Below, one piece after another: positions 45,459-52,525 of a DNA stretch of 64,000 nucleotides (positions within the stretch are counted from its first letter, which is position 1; every line of letters begins with the position of its first letter). The translations under genes and the position numbers were made by a program. Location: positions 62,001 to 126,000 of the forward strand of contig NZ_JAJOMA010000015.1 in NCBI RefSeq assembly GCF_021129235.1, read 5' to 3'. Below the pieces are notes generated by a model. It saw only the letters and a program-made list of their open reading frames with translations. It was not told the DNA's origin and searched no databases. Origin of the DNA: Kineosporia mesophila (lineage in GTDB: Bacteria > Actinomycetota > Actinomycetes > Actinomycetales > Kineosporiaceae).

Positions 45459-45865
45459 GTGCCCTGGAGGCGTCCCAGCGCCTGGCCGTCCAGGAGGCGC
45501 TGGCCCGCTACGCTCTGGCCCTGGACGACCAGGATGCCGCCGCCTTGGAAAGCGTTCTCACCGAGGATGTCTCCTGGAACTTCACGCTGGCCGGCCAGGG
45601 TGACCTCGGCCCGGTCGCCGGGCGCGAGGCGGTGCTCGGCTTCGTGCGTGAGTCGTGGACCACGCAGACCGACCGGAGCCGCCATTACCTGAGCAACGTC
45701 GTCGTGAACGGTGAAGGCCCCGACACGGCTGCGGCCCGGGCCTACCTGCTGATGACGTCGGACTCCCGGGTCGTCACGACCGGCTCCTACCGGTTCTCGC
45801 TGCGGGCCTCAGGTGGCGAATGGCGCATCGCGCAGCTGGTTCTCGGGATGGAGAACGCCGGGTGA
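45455..45865 (+). CDS. SnoaL/NTF2-like protein
   Basis: The 136-residue product has the cone-shaped NTF2-like pattern: helices RLAVQEALARYALALDDQDAAALES, then VLTEDVSWNFTLAG, a helix in the middle (REAVLGFVRESW), and strands RHYLSNVVVNGEG, TAAARAYLLMTS, VVTTGSYRFSLR and WRIAQLVLGME. Such proteins often act as small isomerases or hydrolases or assist an oxidoreductase. The ATG overlaps the quinone reductase stop by 4 bases, so they are co-translated. No catalytic residue can be named. Confidence 0.78.
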   Translation: MSALEASQRLAVQEALARYALALDDQDAAALESVLTEDVSWNFTLAGQGDLGPVAGREAVLGFVRESWTTQTDRSRHYLSNVVVNGEGPDTAAARAYLLMTSDSRVVTTGSYRFSLRASGGEWRIAQLVLGMENAG

Positions 45866-45871
45866 CGACGG

Positions 45872-45905
45872 GACGGCCGGTGCCCCGCGGGTCACCGGCC
45901 GTCCG
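45872..45905 (+). terminator. hairpin after the quinone reductase/SnoaL operon
   Basis: GGACGGCCGGTG (45872-45883) and CACCGGCCGTCC (45894-45905) form a perfect 12-bp stem with a 10-base loop, 6 bases after the stop codon. Confidence 0.75.
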
Positions 45906-46344
45906 GGTCGGTTCACGATGACGCCGATGTCACCGAAGACGGCGGCGTCCTTCGAACAGGGGTGATCGCCAGGCAATATGTGGATCAAACGGCGCCAGGC
46001 GCCTGGTTGCGACACTGTGTGACGCATTCGTAGCTGTGTTCTCTTGGAGAAGTCCGCAGGACCCTGCGCCGAAACCGTCCGCTTGCTCTCGCGGGAACTG
46101 CTGCTCTGGTGGCTGACGGCTGGGTTCCCGTGGTGGCGGGGTCCGCACGGGCGGCCGATGGCAAGGCCACCGCCGCTGTGATCAGCGAACACCATCCGCA
46201 ACTGAGAACGCGATCTGGTCGCCCTTCTGGGTGTGCCTTCAGCGGGCGGGGCCGGCGGGTCCAAGTCTGTGGGCCCGGCCCGGCTGCGCAGGAAGCCCGC
46301 TCAGGCGCACGTCCCAGCCGGTGTGCTCGGCGATGTCGGCCCTT
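45906..46344. other. 439-base region without a supportable gene
   Basis: No frame here reads as a convincing protein on either strand. A short minus-strand stretch near 46290-46340 reads DIAEHTGWDVRLSGLP and could be a gene relic, but I cannot name its family. A GC-rich palindrome (CCAGGCGCCTGG) is present near 45995. The last part leads into the ArsR operator. Confidence 0.4.
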
Positions 46345-46368
46345 GATACATCGATGGATGAATACATC
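46345..46368. promoter_or_regulatory. probable ArsR operator
   Basis: GATACATCGATGGATGAATAC begins an imperfect inverted repeat (GATACATC… GATGaATAC) with AT-rich arms, 20 bases upstream of the ArsR gene. The shape ATACATC-N-GATGTAT is typical of metal-responsive ArsR sites. The overlapping TTGATA at 46343 may be the -35 box. Confidence 0.55.
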
Positions 46369-46388
46369 TTTGCGTGTACTGTCGAGGC

Positions 46389-46721
46389 ATGGAGGTCGCG
46401 ACGCACGGTCAGGTGCTGACGCGGTTCGGGTTTGCGCTGTCGGATCCGACCCGGTCACAGATACTGCTGGCGCTGCGCCAGGCACCGGCGTACCCGGCCG
46501 ACCTGGCCGAGGGGATCGGGGTGTCCCGGCAGTCGCTGTCGAATCATCTGGCCTGCCTGCGGGGATGTGGCCTCGTCGTCGCCGTCCCGCAGGGCCGGCG
46601 GGTGCGGTACGAACTGTCCGACAGCCACCTCGCGCACGCCCTGACCGAACTGCTCGACGTGGTCCTGGCCGTGGATCCCGAGGCCTGCACCGCTTCCGGC
46701 GCCGGGAAGGACTGCTGCTGA
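46389..46721 (+). CDS. ArsR-family metal-responsive repressor
   Basis: The protein has 110 residues. The winged helix is VLTRFGFALSDPTRSQILLAL, YPADLAEGIGVSRQSLSNHLACLRGCGLV and VRYELSD, in the usual order. The recognition region holds Cys (NHLACLRGCG), and the C-terminus ends CTASGAGKDCC, which gives a Cys set suited to soft metals as in CmtR or CadC-like sensors. It overlaps the CDF transporter start by one base (TGATG), so it is the autoregulated first gene of a metal-efflux operon. Confidence 0.88.
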   Translation: MEVATHGQVLTRFGFALSDPTRSQILLALRQAPAYPADLAEGIGVSRQSLSNHLACLRGCGLVVAVPQGRRVRYELSDSHLAHALTELLDVVLAVDPEACTASGAGKDCC

Positions 46722-47452
46722 TGAGTCTCATCGAGCTGGGCCCTTCCCCGGCGCGCCGGGCCTTACTGACCCGCCGGGTGCGGCTGCTGGTCGCCGCGAC
46801 CATCACCTACAACGTGGTCGAGGCGATCATCGCCCTGTCGGCCGGGGCCGCCGTGTCCTCCAGCGCCCTGCTCGGGTTCGGGCTGGACTCGGTGATCGAG
46901 GTGTCCTCGGCGGCCGCGGTGGCCTGGCAGTTCTCCGCCCGGGACCACACGGTGCGGGAGGCCCGTGAGCACACCGCCCTGCGGGTGATCGCGCTGTCCT
47001 TCTTCGCCCTGGCCGGTTTCGTCACGCTCGACGCGGTCCGGACCCTGACCGGTACCGGCGAGAGCAGCCCTTCGACCATCGGAATCGTTCTGGCCGCCGT
47101 GTCTCTGGCCATCATGCCCGTCCTGTCGTACGCCCAGCGGAGCACCGGCCGTCAGCTCGGCTCGGCCTCGGCCGTCGCCGACTCCCAGCAGACCCTGCTG
47201 TGCACGTACCTGTCCGCGGTCCTGCTGCTCGGCCTGCTGGCCAACACTCTGCTCGGGTGGTCCTGGGCCGACCCGATCGCGGCCCTGGTGATCGCGGCCG
47301 TAGCCGTTCGCGAGGGGATCAGCGCCTGGCAGGGCCAGGACTGCTGCCCTCCCACCACAGCTCTGGCCTTCGGCCCAGATCGCCAGAGCGGAACGTCGGA
47401 CACGAACAGCGGTACCTGCGGCTGCAGCCCGGGCTGCACCTGCTGTTCCTGA
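46721..47452 (+). CDS. CDF-family metal efflux transporter with Cys-rich tail
   Basis: The protein has 243 residues and six hydrophobic segments. It resembles short CDF/cation transporter proteins with acidic residues in the membrane (LLGFGLDSVIEVSSAAA and ASAVADSQQTLLCTYLSAV), where Asp bind Zn/Cd/Co-type ions. The usual cytoplasmic domain is reduced. Two Cys clusters follow: QDCCPP and the extreme C-terminus CGCSPGCTCCS. These could bind the metal before export. It is coupled to the ArsR gene, and the upstream 204 codons of the same frame are not part of it. Confidence 0.82.
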   Translation: MSLIELGPSPARRALLTRRVRLLVAATITYNVVEAIIALSAGAAVSSSALLGFGLDSVIEVSSAAAVAWQFSARDHTVREAREHTALRVIALSFFALAGFVTLDAVRTLTGTGESSPSTIGIVLAAVSLAIMPVLSYAQRSTGRQLGSASAVADSQQTLLCTYLSAVLLLGLLANTLLGWSWADPIAALVIAAVAVREGISAWQGQDCCPPTTALAFGPDRQSGTSDTNSGTCGCSPGCTCCS

Positions 47453-47550
47453 GCATCTCGTTCTCACCCAGCACCGACGCGCCCCTGGTTCCGGCCCTCA
47501 CCGTCAGCCGGCGCGCGATTCGGCGGATCGCCGGCCCGGTCGTCAGAATG

Positions 47551-48861
47551 TCAGGCCAGCAGCAGCTCCCGCTTCGGGTCGCGCAGGATCGCCCCGATCC
47601 GGGCCAGCGCCTGAGCACCCTGCTGCCCGTCGATGATCCGGTGGTCGAACGACATCGCCAGCTGCGTCGTCCACCGCAGCGCGATCCGGCCCTGGTGCTC
47701 GGCCGGGGTCTGGCGCACCGAGCCCAGGCACAGGATCGCGCTCTGGCCCGGGTTCAGGATCGGGGTGCCCGAATCGACGCCGAACACACCGATGTTCGTC
47801 AGCGTGATCGTGCTGCCCGACAACTGGGCCGGGCTCGCCGCACCGGAGCGGGCCAGCTCCGTCATCCGGGTGACCTCCCGGGCGAGGGCGGGCAGCCCGA
47901 GACCACCCGCGTCCTCGATCGTCGGTACCAGCAGGCCCCGCGCGGCCGCCGTCGCCACCCCCAGATGAATACGCGGGTGCCGCAGGATCTCCTGGTCCCC
48001 GAACGTCGCGTTCAGATCGGGGAACTCGCGTGCGGTCAGGCACAGGGCCCGCGCCGCGAGCAGCATCACGGTGACCCGCACGCCCTCGAAAGCCTTGTCC
48101 GCCCGCAGTTTCCCGACCAGTTTCACCGACTTCGTGACGTCCACCGTGTGGAACACCGTCACGTGCGGGGCGGTGAACGCGCTCGCCGTCATCGCCGCGG
48201 CCGTGGCCGCGCGCACCCCTCGCACGGGGATGTGCTCGTCCCCGTCCACCACAGCCGCCACGATCGCCGGTACCGGGGGCACCGACGCTGCCACCACGTC
48301 CTCACGCGTCACCACACCGTCGCGACCGGTGCCCGCGAGCGACGCGAGATCGATGCCGAGGTCCTTGGCCAGTTTGCGCACGGGTGGCTTCGCCAGAGGA
48401 CGCGGGGGGACGCCGGCGGTCGGGTCGGCCGCCGGGGTCGCTTCCGTCGGTGCGGGTGCCGGGGTGGTTTCCTCGGGCGGTCGGGCCGGGTTGCGCCCGT
48501 TCGATGGTGGACGCCGGCGGGCTCGCCCCCGGCTGTGGCTGGGTCCGTACCCGACCAGTGTGGACGGGGGTTTCTCGTCGTCGGGCACGCCGATGGGTTC
48601 GTCCATCGGCCCATCCTCGGTGATCGTGATGATCGGCGTGCCGACGGGTACCAGTTCACCGGCGGCCACGAGCAGTTCGCCGACCACCCCGGCGTACGGG
48701 GAGGGCAGTTCGACCAGCGACTTGGCGGTCTCGATCTCGACCAGGGGGTCGTTGACGGCCACCTGGTCACCGACGGCCACCCGCCAGGTGACGATCTCGG
48801 CCTCGGTCAGGCCCTCGCCCACGTCGGGCAACCGGAATCGCTGGGCAGCAACCGATCCCAT
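47551..48861 (-). CDS. bkdC: branched-chain 2-oxoacid dehydrogenase E2 (BkdC)
   Basis: The protein has 436 residues. An N-terminal lipoyl domain carries the lipoyl Lys in VEIETAKSLVELPSP; a Pro/Ala/Arg linker follows, then a peripheral-subunit-binding domain (VRKLAKDLGIDLASLAGTGRDGVVTREDV, written in parts) and the acyltransferase core ending in SFDHRIIDGQQGAQAL with the catalytic His and Asp. It transfers the branched acyl group from E1 to CoA. The ATG at 48861 overlaps the bkdB stop. Only one lipoyl domain is present. Its E3 partner is not in the window. Confidence 0.93.
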   Translation of the reverse strand: MGSVAAQRFRLPDVGEGLTEAEIVTWRVAVGDQVAVNDPLVEIETAKSLVELPSPYAGVVGELLVAAGELVPVGTPIITITEDGPMDEPIGVPDDEKPPSTLVGYGPSHSRGRARRRPPSNGRNPARPPEETTPAPAPTEATPAADPTAGVPPRPLAKPPVRKLAKDLGIDLASLAGTGRDGVVTREDVVAASVPPVPAIVAAVVDGDEHIPVRGVRAATAAAMTASAFTAPHVTVFHTVDVTKSVKLVGKLRADKAFEGVRVTVMLLAARALCLTAREFPDLNATFGDQEILRHPRIHLGVATAAARGLLVPTIEDAGGLGLPALAREVTRMTELARSGAASPAQLSGSTITLTNIGVFGVDSGTPILNPGQSAILCLGSVRQTPAEHQGRIALRWTTQLAMSFDHRIIDGQQGAQALARIGAILRDPKRELLLA

Positions 48862-49838
48862 CAGAACTCCAGGAGTTTGTCGATCGCGGCCAGCACCCGG
48901 TCGGCGTCGGGCAGGTACTGGTTCTCGTATTTCGCCGGCGGGTAGGGCAGGTCGAAACCGGTGACCCGCAGCACCGGCGCCTCCAGGTGGTAGAAGCAGC
49001 GTTCGGTGACCCCGCTGACCACCTCCGCGCCGAGCCCGGCAAAGCCCGGGGCCTCGTGCACCACCAGGCAGCGCCCGGTTTTCCGCACCGAGGCGCACAC
49101 CGTGTCCAGGTCCAGCGGCGACAGCGATCTCAGGTCGATCACCTCGAGCGAACGGCCCTCTTCCTGCGCGTAACCGGCTGCTTCGAGGCAGGTCGCGACC
49201 ATGCCGCCGTAACAGACCACCGTGGCGTCGGAACCCTGCCGCGCGATCACGGCCCGGTCGAACGCGGGAGCCAGGGAAAGGTCGTCGGACACCTCGCCCT
49301 TCTCCCAGTACCGGCGCTTGGGCTCGTAGAAGATGACCGGGTCACCGCAGGCCAGGGCCTGCCGGAGCAGGTAGTGCCCGCTCTGCGGGTCGGAGCAGAT
49401 CATCACGCGCAACCCGGAGGTATGGGCGAAATAGGCCTCGTTGCTCTCGCTGTGGTGCTCGACCGCACCGATGCCCCCACCGCACGGGATCCGCACGACG
49501 ACCGGCAGCGGCACGTGACCGGCCGTGCGGGCGCGCATCTTGGCCAGCTGCGACACGATCTGGTTGAACGCCGGGTAGACGAACCCGTCGAACTGGATCT
49601 CGCAGATCGGGTGGTAGCCGCGCATGGCCAGACCGATGGCCGTGCCGACGATGGACGACTCGGCCAGGGGCGTGTCGATGACCCGCTCGGCGCCGAAATC
49701 CTTGCTCAGGCCGTCGGTCACCCGGAACACGCCACCCAGCGGGCCGACGTCTTCCCCCATCACGATCGCCTTCGGGTCTTCTTCCAGCACGTGTCGCAGC
49801 CCGGAGTTCAGTGCCGCGGACAGACTCAGCCGGGTCAT
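48861..49838 (-). CDS. bkdB: branched-chain 2-oxoacid dehydrogenase E1 beta (BkdB)
   Basis: The protein has 325 residues of the transketolase-like E1 beta family: LSAALNSGLRHVLEEDPKAIVMGEDVGPLGGVFRVTDGL, DTPLAESSIVGTAIGLAMRGY, QIVSQLAKMRARTAGHVPLPVVVRIPCGGGIG (all written in parts of one conserved run). The C-terminal half has the family regulatory fold. With BkdA it decarboxylates 2-oxoacids from Leu, Ile and Val. It overlaps both neighbours by 1-4 bases in the order bkdA-bkdB-bkdC. Confidence 0.94.
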   Translation of the reverse strand: MTRLSLSAALNSGLRHVLEEDPKAIVMGEDVGPLGGVFRVTDGLSKDFGAERVIDTPLAESSIVGTAIGLAMRGYHPICEIQFDGFVYPAFNQIVSQLAKMRARTAGHVPLPVVVRIPCGGGIGAVEHHSESNEAYFAHTSGLRVMICSDPQSGHYLLRQALACGDPVIFYEPKRRYWEKGEVSDDLSLAPAFDRAVIARQGSDATVVCYGGMVATCLEAAGYAQEEGRSLEVIDLRSLSPLDLDTVCASVRKTGRCLVVHEAPGFAGLGAEVVSGVTERCFYHLEAPVLRVTGFDLPYPPAKYENQYLPDADRVLAAIDKLLEF

Positions 49839-50974
49839 GACGACACCTCCTCGTAGGCCGCGACGTAGTCGGCGTACCCGGCCTTCTGCTCCGCCAGCAG
49901 TGCGGAGCGCCCACCGAGCACCGTGTCGAACAGCCCGTCCAGCTCGACCGGGCCGAAACTCTGCACCGCCGAGCGCAGATCAGCGCCCAGCCGCTCGCAC
50001 TCGGCGTCCAGACCGAGGCGCCACGCAGGCGTCCACCAGTCCCGCGCGTCCAGAAGTTTCTCGACCCGGGCCAGGGGATCGCGCGACGCCCACGCGTCGG
50101 CCTCAGCCTGATCCCGGTAGCGCGTGGGGTCGTCGGAGCTGGTGTGCGGGCCGGTGCGGTAGGTCACCGCCTCGATCAGCGCGGGCCCGCCGCCGGCCCG
50201 GATCTGGGAGACCGCCTGGCGCGTCGCAGCGTGCACGGCCAGCACGTCGTTACCGTCGACGAAGAACGACTGCAGGCCGAAACCCCTGGCCCGCTGGTGG
50301 ATCGGGGTCCGCATCTGTAGCCGGGTGGGGGTGGAGATCGCGTACTGGTTGTTCTGCACGAAGAACAACACCGGCGCATGGCAGGCCGCCGCCCAGTTGA
50401 ACGCCTCGTTCGCGTCGCCCTGGCTGGTGGCGCCGTCGCCGAGGTAGGCGGTCACGACCTCGTCGGTCCCGTCGCGCTGCACCCCCATCGCGTACCCGGT
50501 GGCGTGCGGCAGATGGGCCGCCAGCACCACGGTGTAGGCATGCAGGTGAAGGGCCGCCGGATCCCAGCCGCAGCCGGAAATGCCGCGCCACTGCTCCAGC
50601 ATCTGCGCCGGTGTGACCCCGCGGACCAGGGCCGTGGCGTGCTCGCGGTAGCTCGGGAAGACGTAGTCGGTCGGTCTCAGCGCGGTGATCGACCCGACCT
50701 GCGCGGCCTCCTGGCCCAGGCTCGGCGCCCAGAGGCCGAGCTCGCCGTGGCGCTGCAGGGAGAAGGCCTCGGAGTCGAGGCGGCGGGTCAGGCGCATCCA
50801 GCGGTACAGGTCGCGGACCAGCTCGGCCGTGACCTCCAGGGACGTGTCCCAGAGCGCCTCGGTGGATGCCTCGGAGGATGTCTCGGAGGATGTCTTCAGG
50901 GCGCCGTCGGGCGCCAGAAGGCTGGCAGGCTCCCCGGTTCTCGACGGGTCGCCGACGTGCTCATCGTGCGTCAT
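49835..50974 (-). CDS. bkdA: branched-chain 2-oxoacid dehydrogenase E1 alpha (BkdA)
   Basis: The protein has 379 residues with the thiamine diphosphate motif VVTAYLGDGATSQGDANEAF and QNNQYAIS, and the substrate region LWAPSLGQEAAQVGS. The phosphorylation-loop equivalent YRTGPHTSSDDPTRYR is present. The ATG at 50974 with GGAGG upstream is chosen; longer starts add residues without support. The first 45 residues are a low-complexity acidic Ser/Glu/Thr tail with a 12-bp DNA tandem repeat. It is the first gene of the bkd operon, divergent from the acyl-CoA dehydrogenase gene across an inverted repeat. Confidence 0.93.
   Translation of the reverse strand: MTHDEHVGDPSRTGEPASLLAPDGALKTSSETSSEASTEALWDTSLEVTAELVRDLYRWMRLTRRLDSEAFSLQRHGELGLWAPSLGQEAAQVGSITALRPTDYVFPSYREHATALVRGVTPAQMLEQWRGISGCGWDPAALHLHAYTVVLAAHLPHATGYAMGVQRDGTDEVVTAYLGDGATSQGDANEAFNWAAACHAPVLFFVQNNQYAISTPTRLQMRTPIHQRARGFGLQSFFVDGNDVLAVHAATRQAVSQIRAGGGPALIEAVTYRTGPHTSSDDPTRYRDQAEADAWASRDPLARVEKLLDARDWWTPAWRLGLDAECERLGADLRSAVQSFGPVELDGLFDTVLGGRSALLAEQKAGYADYVAAYEEVSS
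50857..50892. repeat. 12-bp tandem repeat in bkdA
   Basis: CCTCGGTGGATG, CCTCGGAGGATG and TCTCGGAGGATG follow each other directly (plus strand) and encode the S-S-E-T/A repeats of the disordered N-terminus of BkdA. They are in frame, so copy-number changes would be tolerated. Confidence 0.6.
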
Positions 50975-51042
50975 TGCATCCTCCACCAGGTCAGGTGCTG
51001 GATCCCGGGACGATGGGTGGCCGCCTCGGGACCCGCGGATGA

Positions 51043-51078
51043 GTCCGTGATCCACCGTGGGTGAGGTGAATCACGGAC
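51043..51078. promoter_or_regulatory. inverted repeat in the bkdA/acyl-CoA dehydrogenase divergent promoter
   Basis: GTCCGTGATCCACC (51043-51056) and GGTGAATCACGGAC (51065-51078) match in 13 of 14 positions around an 8-base spacer. The element sits between the divergent bkdABC and fadE-accD operons. A shared regulator of branched-chain catabolism is the natural reading. Confidence 0.6.
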
Positions 51079-51118
51079 AATGTAGCCCGCGGCAACGTGA
51101 TCTGGGTACCTTGACTTC

Positions 51119-52288
51119 GTGGACCCAGAACGAGCTGGCCGCTTCGAGCTCTCGGCCGATCACGAGAACTTCCGTCGTAGTGTGCGGGCGTTCGCCGAAC
51201 GGGAGGTCGCCCCTCACGTCGCCGAATGGGATCGCACCCATCACTTCCCGGTCGACCTGGTGCACAAGATGGGCGATCTGGGGCTGTTCGGGCTGGTCGC
51301 CCCGGAGAAGTACGGCGGCGCGGGGGGTGACTTCACCAGTCTGTGCGTTGCCATCGAAGAGTTGGGACGCGTCGACCAGTCGGTGGGAATCACTCTTTCG
51401 GCGGGCGTCGGGTTGGGTATCAATCCCCTCCTGACCTTCGGTGACGACGCCCAGAAGGAACGCTGGCTACCCGATCTGGTGGCCGGGCGGTCGCTGGCGG
51501 CGTTCGGGCTGACCGAGCCGGGCGCGGGCTCCGACGCCGGCGGCACCCGCACCCGGGTGCGTCGCGACGGGGACGCGTGGGTGATCGACGGTTCCAAACA
51601 GTTCATCACCAACTCGGGCAGCTCGATCACGTCGGTGGTCTCGGTGACCGCCCGGCACGAGGACGGCTCCATCTCGACCTTTCTGGTGCCCTCCGGCACA
51701 GCGGGTTTCGCGGCCGGTCCGGCCTACGACAAGCTGGGCTGGCGCATCTCGGACACCCACCCCCTGACCCTCGACGGGGTGCGCGTGCCGATCGAGAACC
51801 TGCTCGGTGTGCAGGGCCGCGGCTTTCACCAGTTCCTGGCCATTCTCGACGACGGGCGCATCGCCATCTCGGCCCTGGCCCTCGGGCTGGCCCGGGCCTG
51901 TCTGGAGGCCGCGCTGAAGTACGCCGGTGAACGCCAGACCTTCGGCCGGCCGATCGGCAGCCGTCAGGCGGTCGCGTTCAGCCTGGCCGACCTGGCCACC
52001 TCGATCGAGGCCGCCCGGCTGCTGACCTACCGGGCCGCGTCGCTGAAAGACGAGGGCGCACCCTCGAAGGTGGTCAAACAGGCTGCGGCCATGGCGAAAC
52101 TGTTCAGCAGCGAGGCCGCGGTCGACGCGACCCGCGCGGCCACCCAGGTTTTCGGCGGGTACGGCTTCATGGAGGAGTACCCGGTCGCGCGCTTCTACCG
52201 CGACGCGAAGATTCTCGAGATCGGAGAGGGTACGTCGGAGGTGCAACGGCTGGTGATCAGCCGGGGTCTCGGGCTGAACGTCGAGTAG
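51119..52288 (+). CDS. acyl-CoA dehydrogenase (branched-chain type)
   Basis: The enzyme (389 residues) has the usual acyl-CoA dehydrogenase layout: helical N-terminus, GLFGLVAPEKYGGAGGDF, FAD-binding AAFGLTEPGAGSDAGG, WVIDGSKQFITNSG, and the C-terminal YRDAKILEIGEGTSEVQRLVISR. It oxidises a branched acyl-CoA such as isovaleryl- or isobutyryl-CoA; the synteny (bkdABC, carboxyltransferase, MaoC, CitE-like) corresponds to fadE19 in mycobacteria. The GTG at 51119 is the only suitable start. It opens the plus-strand half of the cluster. Confidence 0.93.
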   Translation: MDPERAGRFELSADHENFRRSVRAFAEREVAPHVAEWDRTHHFPVDLVHKMGDLGLFGLVAPEKYGGAGGDFTSLCVAIEELGRVDQSVGITLSAGVGLGINPLLTFGDDAQKERWLPDLVAGRSLAAFGLTEPGAGSDAGGTRTRVRRDGDAWVIDGSKQFITNSGSSITSVVSVTARHEDGSISTFLVPSGTAGFAAGPAYDKLGWRISDTHPLTLDGVRVPIENLLGVQGRGFHQFLAILDDGRIAISALALGLARACLEAALKYAGERQTFGRPIGSRQAVAFSLADLATSIEAARLLTYRAASLKDEGAPSKVVKQAAAMAKLFSSEAAVDATRAATQVFGGYGFMEEYPVARFYRDAKILEIGEGTSEVQRLVISRGLGLNVE

Positions 52289-52381
52289 TGCGACGAACGA
52301 ACGGGTTCAGCGATGCGTTGGCGGCGGACGTCACCTCTCGCCCCTTCCCCGGAGGGCCTTCACACACCGGGGCCCTCGATC

Positions 52382-52431
52382 GTTGTGTACACCTGGTACA
52401 TCCGGTACCGGATGTACCAGGTGTACACAAC
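52382..52431. promoter_or_regulatory. 50-bp perfect palindrome with five GTAC units at 9-bp spacing
   Basis: The two 25-base halves (52382-52406 and 52407-52431) are exact reverse complements, centred on GGTACC. GTAC occurs at 52387, 52396, 52405, 52414 and 52423, exactly 9 bp apart. It lies 93 bp after the acyl-CoA dehydrogenase stop and 94 bp before the carboxyltransferase start. In RNA it would form a very long hairpin without a loop; in DNA it could be a multi-site operator. Confidence 0.75.
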
Positions 52432-52525
52432 TGCCGACCTCCGCTCCAGATACCCGGGCCCTCGAAGGGCCGGCTGGCCTTCTCGTCCATCGCACCAGGT
52501 GACACCGGTACAGAGAGGGGCACTG

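Noticed and set aside
46290..46340. Possible second gene upstream of the ArsR gene
   Set aside because: Only about 16 protein-like residues on the minus strand; too short to assign.
52360..52450. Short frames reading YTWYIRYRMYQVYT on both strands
   Set aside because: They arise only because the DNA palindrome reads the same on both strands; no ribosome site or homology.
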